Assembly: GCA_002707025.1 (NCBI GenBank)
Contig: PALG01000032.1
Span: forward strand, 1-64,000
Reading direction: 5' to 3'
Length of the DNA: 64,000 nt
DNA from: Flavobacteriaceae bacterium
GTDB taxonomy: Bacteria; Bacteroidota; Bacteroidia; Flavobacteriales; Flavobacteriaceae
In this document: positions 1-8,269 of the stretch, one piece after another
Layout of the letters: every line of letters begins with the position of its first letter
Numbering within the stretch: position 1 is the stretch's first letter
Position numbers and translations under genes: made by a program
Notes under the pieces: generated by a model
What the model was told of the DNA's origin: nothing
The model's input: only the letters and a program-made list of their open reading frames with translations
Database searches by the model: none

Positions 1-63
1 AAGAGAATTTGATTAACAGCTTTAACCCTAGTTGGAGTTTTTTGAATGATAGTATTGTTAATG

Positions 64-204
64 GAGATTCCTCACTCCGTTCGGAATGACAAAACCACTA
101 TCATTCAGAGGCGCAGCCGAAGAATCTACACCCACCCGAAGAGATTCCTCACTTCGTTCGGAATGACACAGCCACTGTCATTCAGAGGCGCAGCCGAAGA
201 ATCC
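64..204. repeat. Two copies of a 64-bp interspersed palindromic repeat
   Basis: Two near-identical 64-base units lie at 64-127 and 141-204. Each begins GAGATTCCTCACT and ends with GCAGCCGAAGAATC. The two halves of each unit are imperfect inverted repeats of one another (GATTC...GGAATGACA against TGTCATTC...GAATC), so each could fold into a long hairpin. Short palindromes of this type are scattered between genes in many Bacteroidetes genomes. The ORFs read through them are not credible genes. Confidence 0.8.
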
Positions 205-211
205 CTAAAGA

Positions 212-288
212 GACAGGAAACAGGAAACAGGAAACAGGAAACAGGAGACAGGAGACAAGAGACAGGAGACAGGAGACAAGAGACAGGA
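212..288. repeat. 7-bp tandem repeat, 11 copies
   Basis: Eleven uninterrupted heptamers run from 212 to 288: one GACAGGA, four AACAGGA, then GACAGGA units with two GACAAGA variants. A fragment of the same motif recurs near 428-447. There are no spacers, so this is a microsatellite-like array and not a CRISPR. Copy number is likely to vary between strains. Confidence 0.9.
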
Positions 289-363
289 CATACGAGTCAC
301 GAACCACGAACCACGACGGTATTGTCACCCTGAGCTTGTCGAAGGGTTGGATGTACGAATCAT

Positions 364-610
364 CCCGAAGTAAATTCGGGACAAACTTAAAACATCCCCC
401 TCGGTCCCCCTTCAAAGGGGGAGGGAAACAAGAAACAGGAGACAGGACCTTTTCTTAAATGTAAAATGCAAAACTCCCAATGTAAAATGTAAAAATGATG
501 GTGGGTCCTACCCTATTCACCATTAACTAATATCCAATAACAATCAGGGAGACAAGAGTCACGAATCATCCCGAAGCGAGTTCGGGACAAGTACCCGAAG
601 CGAGTTCGGG
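364..610. repeat. Three copies of a CCCGAA...TTCGGG palindrome
   Basis: Copies lie at 364-380, 570-586 and 594-610. Each has CCCGAA and TTCGGG arms around a 5-base centre and is followed by ACAA. The last two are in direct tandem. A different palindrome (CCCTGAGCTTGTCGAAGGG, about 328-346) and a C-rich/G-rich hairpin (about 395-425) lie in the same gene-free block. These are common intergenic repeat types; no coding function is supported. Confidence 0.75.
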
Positions 611-639
611 ACAAGCTCTTCAATGGGGGAGCAATCCTA

Positions 640-835
640 AGTTCGTGCGAAGCACGGCTCAACTGAAGCCATTTCAGAAATAGGAGTGACGCCAGCGGAA
701 GTGCGTTTTTTGCTTGCAAAAAAAGAGAGCATGCAGCGATAAGCGGCAGCTCCGGTTGAAAGCTTGCTTTCAAATTTCCTTAATGGCTTCTAGACTTTTT
801 TGGTTCTTTTTCCGGCAATGGGAAAAAGAACAGAA
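640..835. repeat. Hairpin-rich noncoding element
   Basis: Four perfect hairpins follow one another. 644-656 is CGTGC-GAA-GCACG. 706-723 has an 8-bp stem and TT loop (TTTTTTGC/GCAAAAAA). 756-773 has an 8-bp stem and TT loop (TTGAAAGC/GCTTTCAA). 803-831 has an 11-bp stem (GTTCTTTTTCC/GGAAAAAGAAC). The regular spacing and the shared TT loops suggest a repeated structured element or a small non-autonomous mobile element. The 86-codon ORF across 513-773 (minus) looks incidental: its peptide is low-complexity and it reads through the palindromes. Confidence 0.6.
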
Positions 836-863
836 AAACACAATAAAAAACAGAAAAAATACC

Positions 864-1037
864 CTATAAAAACAACAAACCACCAGAAGAGGGAGGCGAA
901 GGCGCAGAAGGTTTCTTCACTTTTCCCGAAAGGTATTGCGACAGTTTTTGGGTAAGAAGCCGCAGGGTGTTCTGGTTCCTTAAAATACCTTTTTCCGTGA
1001 GTTCCCGTACAAGTTGCTCCCCTTCTTGTAGCGTCAT
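864..1037 (-). CDS. Small hypothetical protein, 57 aa
   Basis: The ATG at 1037 overlaps the TGA of the upstream membrane-protein gene (ATGA). The frame runs 57 codons to TAG at 864-866. The product begins MTLQEGEQLVRELTEKGIL, a predicted helix, and ends in a Pro/Ser-rich tail. I do not recognise the family. The translational overlap is the main support that it is expressed with its neighbour. It could still be a chance frame, as it is short and lies next to repeat-rich DNA. Confidence 0.45.
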   Translation of the reverse strand: MTLQEGEQLVRELTEKGILRNQNTLRLLTQKLSQYLSGKVKKPSAPSPPSSGGLLFL

Positions 1038-1618
1038 AATTTCTTGTTTATCTGGTTCAGTTGTTCAATGTAGTCCTTGAAATACGTCTCCCTTTTGTCG
1101 TTCTTCACATAGGTCGATTCGGCCTGAACAATAAAAGTAATGAGACGGTCCAAGGCAGCTTTCAGCTTCTCTTCGGCATAATTGGCCATCTTCATCAGGA
1201 AATGGCAGGACACCGAAGTTAAAATTCCAATAAAGGTCAACATAAAGTAGTACTGCGTGTTCGTAAAATCACGAATGGGGATCAAACAGTAGGCCACGTA
1301 AAACCCTCCTATGGAAATACATACAAAGGCAATAGATTGGAATACGTTCTTGAATTCTACAGGGAGTTTCTTGCTTAGCGACAATAAGCCCAGCCCCATA
1401 AACAATGGGAACAAGGCCCATCCAAAGGCATCTAAAAAGGAGATCATCCAACGCCAATGAAATGGGCCTTGTGCTTCTGGATCGCCAAATAAATGCAGGA
1501 AGGGTCCTGCAAAGGCAATCAAGAAATAGAGCAGGGCACTATTCCTGATTGTCCGGTACGCCGTTGCAATTGGTATCGTTAGGCGGGCAATTTTTGTGTT
1601 TATCGGTTTGGTACTCAT
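1034..1618 (-). CDS. Hypothetical membrane protein, four TM segments
   Basis: The product is about 194 residues from the ATG at 1618; a TTG one codon upstream is a less likely start. Hydrophobic segments lie near residues 27-45, 58-80, 93-113 and 121-146, followed by a charged helical tail of about 45 residues, probably cytoplasmic. The first ~27 codons overlap the lipoprotein gene in another frame, so a downstream non-ATG start near the first TM segment is possible. I do not recognise a family. It forms one unit with the genes at 1539-1700 and 864-1037. Confidence 0.6.
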   Translation of the reverse strand: MSTKPINTKIARLTIPIATAYRTIRNSALLYFLIAFAGPFLHLFGDPEAQGPFHWRWMISFLDAFGWALFPLFMGLGLLSLSKKLPVEFKNVFQSIAFVCISIGGFYVAYCLIPIRDFTNTQYYFMLTFIGILTSVSCHFLMKMANYAEEKLKAALDRLITFIVQAESTYVKNDKRETYFKDYIEQLNQINKKL

Positions 1619-1700
1619 CAAAGTTCTGACTTTCAGGGGTGCAACTGGCTAAAAGTAATAAAATTGAGGCAGCTGCGAAAATTGCTTTAAAATGTTTCAT
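1539..1700 (-). CDS. Small putative lipoprotein, 53 aa
   Basis: The frame runs from ATG at 1700 to TAG at 1539-1541. The product begins MKHFKAIFAAASILLLLASC, a lipoprotein signal peptide with a lipobox ending in Cys20. The mature part is about 34 residues with two further cysteines (NCPPNDTNCNG). A good promoter stands about 50 bases upstream. The gene is too short for many gene finders and overlaps the following membrane-protein frame by about 80 bases. Function unknown; the signal peptide and promoter make it credible. Confidence 0.7.
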   Translation of the reverse strand: MKHFKAIFAAASILLLLASCTPESQNFDEYQTDKHKNCPPNDTNCNGVPDNQE

Positions 1701-1756
1701 CGGTTCTAGTTTTAAGAGTTAAAAATTAAAACCGAAAGGTACCCTTTTAAGGCGCT

Positions 1757-1787
1757 CAAAAGTAAGTCATTAAATTGAATCTATCAA
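1757..1787 (-). promoter_or_regulatory. Promoter of the small lipoprotein unit
   Basis: On the minus strand the -7 box TACTTTTG (1757-1764) matches the Bacteroidetes consensus TAnnTTTG exactly. A TTG (1785-1787) lies 20 bases upstream. Transcription would start near 1753, about 50 bases before the lipoprotein ATG. Apart from this promoter, 1701-2040 contains only AT-rich spacer. Confidence 0.65.
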
Positions 1788-2034
1788 CAAATCTTTCAAC
1801 AATTATTTATTTACAGCCATAAAATGAGCACTTTACCGAGGAATTTTTTAAAGGGTTTCAGATTTTTCTGATATATCGCAATTTTCCGAACCAAGCCTTA
1901 TCCCTGGCCTTCCTGCCTATTTACCAAAACTTTAAGACATTCATTTCCATTCTTTTAGCTTTTATTTAATAAAACTTGAAAATCCATCCCGTAACTTTAA
2001 CATAAATCAACTAATACAAACAACTTAAAACTAA

Positions 2035-2208
<174 letters not shown>

Positions 2209-2228
2209 ACCCACTCCTCAATAAGTAG

Positions 2229-2267
2229 TTCCCTTTTATCGGCTTGGGTTGGTAAAAGGGAATTTTT
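2229..2267 (+). terminator. Intrinsic terminator after the 55-aa membrane protein
   Basis: A perfect 10-bp stem, TTCCCTTTTA (2229-2238) with TAAAAGGGAA (2253-2262), closes a 14-base loop and is followed by five T (2263-2267). It ends transcription of the gene at 2041-2208. Confidence 0.85.
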
Positions 2268-2315
2268 ATTGTGGTATGTAGCCTCACTTTGTACCTTTAC
2301 TGAAAATTCCATGAA

Positions 2316-2984
2316 ATGCTGAAAGCCGTTATTTTTGATATGGATGGGGTGATTGTCGATACCGAACCCCTACACCGAAAAGCCTACTTCAATATGTTCG
2401 AGGAAATGGACATTGCCGTTTCTGAAGCGTTGTATACCAGTTTTACCGGACAATCTACCCTAGAAATTTGTACTACCCTAGTCGATCACTTTTCCATGAA
2501 ACAAGCTGCAAATGAGTTGGTCGCCTGCAAACGGAAGCATTTTAAGTATCTTTTTGAACACGACGATTCGCTGCAATTACTGGAGGGCGTGCGCGACCGT
2601 ATCGAAGAGTACCACCAAAACGGACTCACCTTGGTGCTGGCGTCTTCCGCCTCCATGGCCAATATCGATAGGGTGTTTCAGCGGTTTGACCTAGACCCGT
2701 ATTTTACCGCAAAATTTAGTGGGGCCGACCTTCCGAAGAGCAAACCCCATCCCGAAATCTTTATCAAAGCTGCCGCTGCAACCGGACAGCCTACACAACA
2801 TTGTATGGTGATTGAAGATTCCACCAGTGGCATTACGGCCGCCAAACGGGCTGGTCTATTTTGTGTGGGCTACAACAGTGCCCATTCCAAGGACCAGGAT
2901 TATTCGCAAGCCGATGTAGTGGTGACGGACTTTTCAGAATTACAGCTTCCGAAGCTAAAAGCCTTATTTGAGTCGGTTGATTAA
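2316..2984 (+). CDS. HAD-superfamily phosphatase / beta-phosphoglucomutase-like
   Basis: This 222-residue HAD hydrolase has motif I FDMDGV (nucleophile Asp8, general acid Asp10), motif II LASSAS (108-113), motif III Lys near 143 in KSKPHP and motif IV ED (167-168). A helical cap lies between motifs I and II (about 17-90). The pattern fits the beta-phosphoglucomutase/phosphatase subgroup acting on small sugar phosphates; the substrate cannot be read from sequence. The 3' end overlaps the convergent hisS end by 21 bases. A near-consensus TACCTTTA lies about 20 bases before the ATG. Confidence 0.85.
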   Translation: MLKAVIFDMDGVIVDTEPLHRKAYFNMFEEMDIAVSEALYTSFTGQSTLEICTTLVDHFSMKQAANELVACKRKHFKYLFEHDDSLQLLEGVRDRIEEYHQNGLTLVLASSASMANIDRVFQRFDLDPYFTAKFSGADLPKSKPHPEIFIKAAAATGQPTQHCMVIEDSTSGITAAKRAGLFCVGYNSAHSKDQDYSQADVVVTDFSELQLPKLKALFESVD

Positions 2985-4334
2985 ATCCTCTATCCCCACC
3001 GCTTCCTGTTCTCCAGTCTTCATATTTTTTAAGGTATAGGTGCCTGCTTCCATTTCGGAAGTACCGGCCAAAACCGTATAAGCAATATCCCGTTTATCGG
3101 CATAACCCATCTGTTTGCCCATTTTGGCACTATCGGGATACAGCTCTGCGGGGATTTGCTCCTTCCGAAGTTTGGAAATGGCTTGCATGGCATATAGCGC
3201 TTCTTTATCCCCAAAATTGATAAAAAGGACTTTGGTATTGGCCGAAACGGTTTCAGGAAACAGTCCCAATTCTTCCAGCACTAGATAAATACGGTCCAAG
3301 CCAAAGGAAATTCCTACCCCGCTCATGTTTTTCAATCCGAATATCCCGGTAAGGTCGTCGTAACGGCCGCCGCCACCAATACTTCCCATGGAAACCCCTT
3401 CTGGAGCGGCCACTTCAAAAATAGCCCCCGTGTAGTAATTGAGTCCGCGGGCAAGCGTTACATCCAGTTCCAAGGTAGCTGTTTTCAACGGAAGGTTGCC
3501 AATGGCTGCTACCACAAAGGCCAATTCTTGGATGCCTTTTTGTCCTACTTCAGAATCCTGTAACAGTTCGTTCAGCATCTGAAGCTTTTTAGATCCGTTG
3601 CCCGTTGCCGCAAACAAGGGTTCCAGCTTTTCGATGGCGGTTTCAGAAATCCCTTTTTCCCGCATTTCCTTTTTCACGCCTTCCTCCCCTATCTTGTCCA
3701 GCTTGTCCAGCGCCACGGTAAAATCGATAAGCTTATCGGCTTCGCCAATCACTTCCGCAATCCCACTAAGGATTTTACGGTTATTGATTTTAATAGTGGT
3801 TCCTTTTAGGTTCAGTTGGGTAAATACGGCATCGTACAATTGAATAAGTTCCACTTCCTGCCACAGGGAATCGCTGCCCACCACATCGGCATCGCATTGG
3901 TAAAACTCACGGAAGCGTCCTTTCTGCGGACGGTCGGCCCGCCAAACGGGTTGCATTTGGTAACGCTTAAACGGAAAGGTAATCTCGTTTTGGTGCTGTA
4001 CCACATAGCGTGCAAAAGGCACGGTTAGGTCGTAACGCAGGGCTTTTTCGGAAATCTTCGGCGTCATTTTACCACTATCCTTTTCCGCATAGGTTTTTTC
4101 ATCTACCTTCCGAAGGAAATCCCCACTGTTCAAGATCTTAAAGATGAGTCGGTCGCCTTCTTCCCCGTACTTCCCCATTAAGGTGTCACTGTTTTCGAAG
4201 CTGGGGGTTTCAATAGGTTGAAATCCGTAGGACGTAAAACAACTTTTTATGGTGTCCATAATATAGTTGCGCCGAACTACTTCTTCGGGTGAAAAATCGC
4301 GGGTACCTTTAGGGATAGAGGGTTTTTGTGCCAA
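2964..4334 (-). CDS. hisS: Histidine--tRNA ligase
   Basis: This class II aminoacyl-tRNA synthetase of 456 residues charges tRNA-His with histidine in the cytoplasm. It begins with [11 protein letters not shown] and carries the class II motif 2 region [20 protein letters not shown]. The histidine-specific motifs are [14 protein letters not shown] and GGGGRYDDL. The C-terminal ~95 residues form the anticodon-binding domain, starting near [10 protein letters not shown]. Length is normal for Bacteroidetes. It is monocistronic, divergent from the permease at 4463 and convergent with the HAD gene. Confidence 0.97.
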   Translation of the reverse strand: MAQKPSIPKGTRDFSPEEVVRRNYIMDTIKSCFTSYGFQPIETPSFENSDTLMGKYGEEGDRLIFKILNSGDFLRKVDEKTYAEKDSGKMTPKISEKALRYDLTVPFARYVVQHQNEITFPFKRYQMQPVWRADRPQKGRFREFYQCDADVVGSDSLWQEVELIQLYDAVFTQLNLKGTTIKINNRKILSGIAEVIGEADKLIDFTVALDKLDKIGEEGVKKEMREKGISETAIEKLEPLFAATGNGSKKLQMLNELLQDSEVGQKGIQELAFVVAAIGNLPLKTATLELDVTLARGLNYYTGAIFEVAAPEGVSMGSIGGGGRYDDLTGIFGLKNMSGVGISFGLDRIYLVLEELGLFPETVSANTKVLFINFGDKEALYAMQAISKLRKEQIPAELYPDSAKMGKQMGYADKRDIAYTVLAGTSEMEAGTYTLKNMKTGEQEAVGIEDLINRLK

Positions 4335-4462
4335 GGGTTTGGGTTTTTAATGACTCGTAAAGTGCAAATATCTTAATTATTGTGCAAAATGGTACGAAAT
4401 TTCAAATATTTGGTAACTTTAACCGTAGATTGTAGTCTAATGTTGAAAACCCACTGAACCCT

Positions 4463-5704
4463 ATGTTTGCACTCTTCCGTGAAAATGTGCGTATTGCGCT
4501 GGATTCCATTAAAACACAATTGCTACGTACCATTCTTACCATTGTGATTATTGGGATTGGTATCTGGGCATTGGTAGGGATTTTAAGTGCGGTAAAGGCA
4601 TTGGAAAACACCATTTCGGGCAGTTTTGCTTCCATGGGGAGCAATACCTTTAACCTGCAGCGCTATGAGTTTGAAATTGAACAGCAAGGAGGGGGGAAAC
4701 GCAAGCGGGTCAATCCTATTATTAGTTATAACGATATTCGGGAGTTCCAAGAGCGTTACGACTATCCCTACACCCAGACTTCGGTTTCCTTTGTGGGTAC
4801 CCGAAATGCTGAAATAAAGTACGGTAACGAAAAGACCGATCCCGAAATTCCAGTGTATGGGGTCAACGAACATTACCTATCCAATACCGGTACCAAAGTA
4901 CAAATGGGAAGGGAATTGAACTTTTTCGATATTCAGAACAACAATAAGGTATGTATTTTGGGATCCGATTTCCTCAAAAACCTCTTTGATACCGAAAACC
5001 CGATCGATAAAACCATAAGCATTCGGGGCGTCAAGTTTAAAGTGGTGGGCATCTTGGAATCGAAGGGCTCTTCTTTTGGGAACAATCAGGATTTAAAGGT
5101 GCTGATCCCCATTCAAGCGGCCCGCGGTATTTTTACGCAGCCCAACATCAATTATACCATTAGCGTAAAAGTAGAGGACAAATCCCTGATGAAGGATGCA
5201 GAAGATGCAGCGATTGTTACCTTTCGGAATATTAGAAGGCTTAGCCCCATTGAGAAAAACAACTTTGGCATTGAGCGCAGTGACGACCTCATTAACCGCA
5301 TCGCCTCTATTACAGGAGTCTTGGAAACAGGGGCGTGGATTTTTAGCATCATAACCATTCTGGGCTCTTCCATTGCCTTGATGAACATCATGCTGGTATC
5401 GGTGACCGACCGTACGCGCGAGATTGGGGTACGGAAAGCTTTGGGGGCCAAACGCTCTACCATTTCCACTCAGTTTTTTATCGAGACCATTGTCATTGGC
5501 CAGTTTGGCTGTTTTCTAGGTATTGTCCTGGGACTGCTTACGGGATTGGCCGTAGCCTATTTTGCCAAGTTCGATTATTCCATTCCCTGGATGGCCATGC
5601 TGTCTGCCGTGATTATTTCGTTTGTCGTTGCCTTAATTGCAGGGCTCTACCCGGCGAGCAAAGCCGCCCGATTGGATCCTGTGGAGAGTTTGCGCTACGA
5701 ATAA
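4463..5704 (+). CDS. ABC transporter permease, MacB/FtsX type
   Basis: The 413-residue inner-membrane protein has a first TM helix near 22-45, a large periplasmic MacB-type domain (about 50-275), then three C-terminal TM helices of an FtsX domain (about 285-310, 335-365, 375-400). The short motif REIGVRKALGAKR before the third TM and the ending PASKAARLDPVESLRYE are hallmarks of the family. Such permeases pair with an ATPase for efflux or lipoprotein-type transport; no ATPase gene is adjacent, so the partner must be elsewhere. It is convergent and immediately abutting the next gene. Confidence 0.9.
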   Translation: MFALFRENVRIALDSIKTQLLRTILTIVIIGIGIWALVGILSAVKALENTISGSFASMGSNTFNLQRYEFEIEQQGGGKRKRVNPIISYNDIREFQERYDYPYTQTSVSFVGTRNAEIKYGNEKTDPEIPVYGVNEHYLSNTGTKVQMGRELNFFDIQNNNKVCILGSDFLKNLFDTENPIDKTISIRGVKFKVVGILESKGSSFGNNQDLKVLIPIQAARGIFTQPNINYTISVKVEDKSLMKDAEDAAIVTFRNIRRLSPIEKNNFGIERSDDLINRIASITGVLETGAWIFSIITILGSSIALMNIMLVSVTDRTREIGVRKALGAKRSTISTQFFIETIVIGQFGCFLGIVLGLLTGLAVAYFAKFDYSIPWMAMLSAVIISFVVALIAGLYPASKAARLDPVESLRYE

Positions 5705-6178
5705 TTATTTCTTCGGAATAAATTGCTGCATGTTTTCGTACAATTCCCCTTTGGTAATCACCGCTCCTTGCTGAATAAGCTGAAACACATCGGCATTGCG
5801 ATCGTCTGAGAAGGATTTGCTTGCCGTAAGCACTTCCACGGCATCTTCCGTAATATTTTCCTGAAGCCAAATCCAGCCTTCTTCCGTGGAGAAATCTACA
5901 TCTGCCTGGGTTTTTAGGACCCATAATTTGATTGCTTCCGCTTCCAATTTAAAAAGGAACAATTGTTTTGGGGACAGATGTTCTAGGTATTGCGTTTGAT
6001 TCAATACGCCTTCCCAGACCAAATCACTAAACACGTCCATTTCCTCTTCGGCCACCTCTGGTTGCTTTTCCTTAATCTGCTCCCACTCCTCTTTGGTAAT
6101 GGACTGGGTAGCCAGGAAGTTAATGAACTCTTGGTGTAATTCTTCAAATTGCTCTCGGGTAAGTCGGGTGTATTTCAT
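5705..6178 (-). CDS. DUF6495-like acidic cytoplasmic protein
   Basis: This 157-residue protein has no signal peptide or TM segment. It starts MKYTRLTREQFEELHQEFI and is rich in Glu and Trp, mostly helical. I assign it to the Flavobacteriia-restricted DUF6495 family from its N-terminus and length, with moderate certainty. Function is unknown. It lies between the convergent permease and the ribosomal operon rpsF-rpsR-rplI, whose terminator is between 6178 and 6248, so it has its own promoter downstream of that terminator. Confidence 0.6.
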   Translation of the reverse strand: MKYTRLTREQFEELHQEFINFLATQSITKEEWEQIKEKQPEVAEEEMDVFSDLVWEGVLNQTQYLEHLSPKQLFLFKLEAEAIKLWVLKTQADVDFSTEEGWIWLQENITEDAVEVLTASKSFSDDRNADVFQLIQQGAVITKGELYENMQQFIPKK

Positions 6179-6190
6179 AAATAAAAAAAT

Positions 6191-6226
6191 ATAATAAAAA
6201 ACCCTCCGTGAAATTCAGGGAGGGTT
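6191..6226 (-). terminator. Intrinsic terminator of rpsF-rpsR-rplI
   Basis: An 8-bp perfect stem, AACCCTCC (6200-6207) with GGAGGGTT (6219-6226), is followed on the minus strand by a T-rich run (6199 down to 6181). It lies 22 bases after the rplI stop codon. Confidence 0.85.
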
Positions 6227-6247
6227 GGGTATGTGTTTAGAAGAAAA

Positions 6248-6700
6248 CTAGTTGGCTTCCGCTACAACGTCGAAGGTGAAATCCACCACCACATCTCTGT
6301 GGAAACGAATTTGAGCTTCATACTGTCCGGCACGCTTAATGAGCCCACCAGCAACAGCGATGTACTTTTTCTCTACTTCCACGCCTTCTTTGGCAAGGGC
6401 ATCGGCAAGGTCTGCATTACTCACAGAACCGAACAACTTATTTCCTTCGCCTACTTTCGCGGTGATCTTAATTTCCAATCCGTTTAACTTCTCGGCTTGT
6501 TTCTTTGCATCGTCTACCACTTTTTGTTCTTTGTGGGCACGTTGCTTTAAGGTTTCTGCCAATACTTTTTTAGCAGAAGGGGTTGCTAAAATAGCGTAAC
6601 CTTGAGGGATGAGGTAGTTTCTACCGTATCCATTCTTTACAGTTACCACATCGTCTGTAAACCCTAGGTTCTCTACGTCTTTCTTTAATATTAGTTCCAT
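6248..6700 (-). CDS. rplI: 50S ribosomal protein L9
   Basis: The 150-residue protein begins MELILKKDVENLGFTDDVVTVKNGYGRNYLIP, the conserved N-terminal rRNA-binding domain of L9 (the GYGRNYLIP signature is diagnostic). A long central helix rich in Lys and Ala follows, then the C-terminal domain. It binds 23S rRNA at the base of the L1 stalk. It is the last gene of rpsF-rpsR-rplI, 13 bases after rpsR, and is followed by a terminator. Confidence 0.97.
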   Translation of the reverse strand: MELILKKDVENLGFTDDVVTVKNGYGRNYLIPQGYAILATPSAKKVLAETLKQRAHKEQKVVDDAKKQAEKLNGLEIKITAKVGEGNKLFGSVSNADLADALAKEGVEVEKKYIAVAGGLIKRAGQYEAQIRFHRDVVVDFTFDVVAEAN

Positions 6701-6713
6701 ATCTCTTCTGCTT

Positions 6714-7013
6714 TTATTTTAATAAATCGCCTACGTACGGCATTAAAGCAAGGTGACGGGCTCTTTTTACAGCTACAGCCACTTTACGTTGGTACTTAAG
6801 GGAAGTTCCGGTTAAACGACGGGGAAGGATTTTCCCTTGTTCGTTTACAAACTTCATCAAGAAATCTGGGTCTTTGTAATCGATATACTTGATTCCAGAT
6901 TTTTTGAATCGACAGTATTTCTTTGCTTTAGTGGTCTCTATATTTAACGGGGTAAGATACCTGATCTCTCCGTCTTTTTTTCCTTTAGCCTGTTGTTCAA
7001 TAGATGTTGCCAT
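6714..7013 (-). CDS. rpsR: 30S ribosomal protein S18
   Basis: The 99-residue protein carries the S18 core [18 protein letters not shown]...[10 protein letters not shown] followed by the basic helix [19 protein letters not shown]. An N-terminal extension of about 28 residues with Gln/Lys-rich sequence is usual in Bacteroidetes. S18 forms a heterodimer with S6, encoded 3 bases upstream, on the small subunit platform. The ATG at 7013 was chosen because it directly follows rpsF. Confidence 0.97.
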   Translation of the reverse strand: MATSIEQQAKGKKDGEIRYLTPLNIETTKAKKYCRFKKSGIKYIDYKDPDFLMKFVNEQGKILPRRLTGTSLKYQRKVAVAVKRARHLALMPYVGDLLK

Positions 7014-7016
7014 GGC

Positions 7017-7355
7017 TTATGCGTTTTGTTTGTTTCGGTTTCTTCTCTTTTCTGCCCAAGCAATTGCATGCTTGTCTAATTTTACCGTAAGGTAACGCAT
7101 TACACGCTCGTCACGTCTAAACTCAACTTCCAAGTTGTTGATTGCTTCTCCTTCTACGGTGTACTCAAATAAGTGGTAAAACCCACTTTTTTTGTGCTGA
7201 ATTGGATAGGCCAATTTCTTTAGCCCCCAATTTTCTTTCGATACCATCTTTGCTCCTCTAGAAACCAGAAAATCTTCAAATTTCTTAACTGTTTCCTTTA
7301 TCTGGTCTTCAGATAAAACGGGATTCAAGATGAAAACAGTTTCGTAATGATTCAT
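7017..7355 (-). CDS. rpsF: 30S ribosomal protein S6
   Basis: The 112-residue protein begins MNHYETVFILNPVLSEDQIK and has the S6 ferredoxin-like fold features: WGLKKLAYPIQHKKSGFYHLF in the middle and the RRDERVMRYLTVKLDK strand. It is the first gene of rpsF-rpsR-rplI and binds S18 on 16S rRNA. Its transcript has a short leader with a 9-bp hairpin near the predicted 5' end, a candidate site for feedback control. Confidence 0.97.
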   Translation of the reverse strand: MNHYETVFILNPVLSEDQIKETVKKFEDFLVSRGAKMVSKENWGLKKLAYPIQHKKSGFYHLFEYTVEGEAINNLEVEFRRDERVMRYLTVKLDKHAIAWAEKRRNRNKQNA

Positions 7356-7373
7356 ATAAATGTATTTATTTAA

Positions 7374-7394
7374 CTCTCAGCACCTTGCCAAGAG
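7374..7394 (-). promoter_or_regulatory. 5' leader hairpin of rpsF, possible autoregulatory site
   Basis: In the mRNA sense CTCTTGGCA pairs with TGCTGAGAG (nine pairs including two tandem G-U) around an AGG triloop. It lies almost at the predicted transcript start and about 20 bases before the rpsF ATG. In several phyla S6:S18 represses its own operon through a leader hairpin with a CCG in the loop; that CCG is not visible here, so a link to S6:S18 is only inference. Confidence 0.4.
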
Positions 7395-7398
7395 CGTG

Positions 7399-7429
7399 CA
7401 AAAATAGTACATAATTTAGAATTTAGCAA
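7399..7429 (-). promoter_or_regulatory. Promoter of rpsF-rpsR-rplI
   Basis: On the minus strand a perfect -7 box TATTTTTG (7399-7406) has a TTG (7427-7429) 20 bases upstream. Transcription is predicted to begin near 7395, giving a leader of about 40 bases. Confidence 0.7.
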
Positions 7430-7558
7430 CCCCTAATTCTTTTAAAAACACATTCCTACAAAAAAAATCTAAAAGGTTAATTTTTAGCGACTAAAGTTAA
7501 AAAAAGTTGCAGTTCATCGAATTTTTAGCTAACATTGTACTTGCTAAACCTTACAACC

Positions 7559-8269
7559 GTGGAAAAACCTATTTTGAAGTGCGCGATCGTAGACGACTCT
7601 ACCCTTCAGCGTCTATCCATCGTCAAGCTTATTGAGAACCATCCCTCTTTAAATCTTGTAGCGGAATACAACAACGCTATTGAGGCTAAAATGGGATTGG
7701 CCAATAACGAGATCGACTTGATCTTTTTGGATATTGAAATGCCGATCCTTTCCGGTTTCGACCTTTTGGACGATTTGACCCATAAACCCCAAATTATCTT
7801 TGTGACCGGAAAAACGAAGTATGCTTTTAAAGCCTTTGATTACGATGCGGTAGACTACCTTCGGAAGCCCATTTCCAAAGAACGTTTTTTGAATGCTGTT
7901 CATAAGGCCATCACCAATTATAAGATCAAGAACGAAGAAGGTTTTGACGAAGAGGATTTCATCTTTGTGAAAAGCAACCTCAAAAAACGGAAGGTTTTCT
8001 TAAATGAACTTCGCTACATTGAAGCCTTAGGCGATTATGTAAAATTGGTGACCGAGCATGATGCGTTAGTGGTGCTCTCGACCATGAAAGCTTTTGAAGC
8101 CTTGCTTCCCAGCGACCGCTTCCTTCGAATTCATAAATCGTATATTGTCAATCTCGACAAAGTGGAGAAATACAATAGCAAGATGATTGAATTGGATAAG
8201 GAACAACTTCCGCTAAGTCGCAATAGAAAAGCCGATTTGGTAGAAGCATTGGCCGCTTCCATGCGCTAA
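7559..8269 (+). CDS. LytTR-family response regulator
   Basis: The protein is about 236 residues from a GTG start. An N-terminal receiver domain (about 5-120) has the acidic pair DD (12-13), phospho-acceptor Asp58 in LIFLDIEMP and the conserved Lys103 in LRKPIS. A C-terminal LytTR DNA-binding domain (about 135-232) carries the FLRIHKSYIVN signature. No histidine kinase gene is adjacent, so it is an orphan regulator here. No in-frame ATG exists upstream of EMP; GTG at 7559 is preferred over TTG at 7535 because a promoter-like TAACATTG with TTG 20 bases upstream would start transcription near 7541. It overlaps the convergent priA end by 4 bases. Confidence 0.88.
   Translation: MEKPILKCAIVDDSTLQRLSIVKLIENHPSLNLVAEYNNAIEAKMGLANNEIDLIFLDIEMPILSGFDLLDDLTHKPQIIFVTGKTKYAFKAFDYDAVDYLRKPISKERFLNAVHKAITNYKIKNEEGFDEEDFIFVKSNLKKRKVFLNELRYIEALGDYVKLVTEHDALVVLSTMKAFEALLPSDRFLRIHKSYIVNLDKVEKYNSKMIELDKEQLPLSRNRKADLVEALAASMR

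Noticed and set aside
212-288. Possible CRISPR array
   Set aside because: The repeat unit is 7 bases with no spacers, so it is a simple tandem repeat.
46-333. 95-codon plus-strand ORF across the repeat block
   Set aside because: It reads through the 64-bp palindromes and the 7-base array. The peptide mirrors the repeats, and the matching minus-strand ORF (182-415) does the same.
513-773. 86-codon minus-strand ORF
   Set aside because: It covers the CCCGAA palindromes and two perfect hairpins. Codon use and composition are unlike real genes, and there is no promoter.
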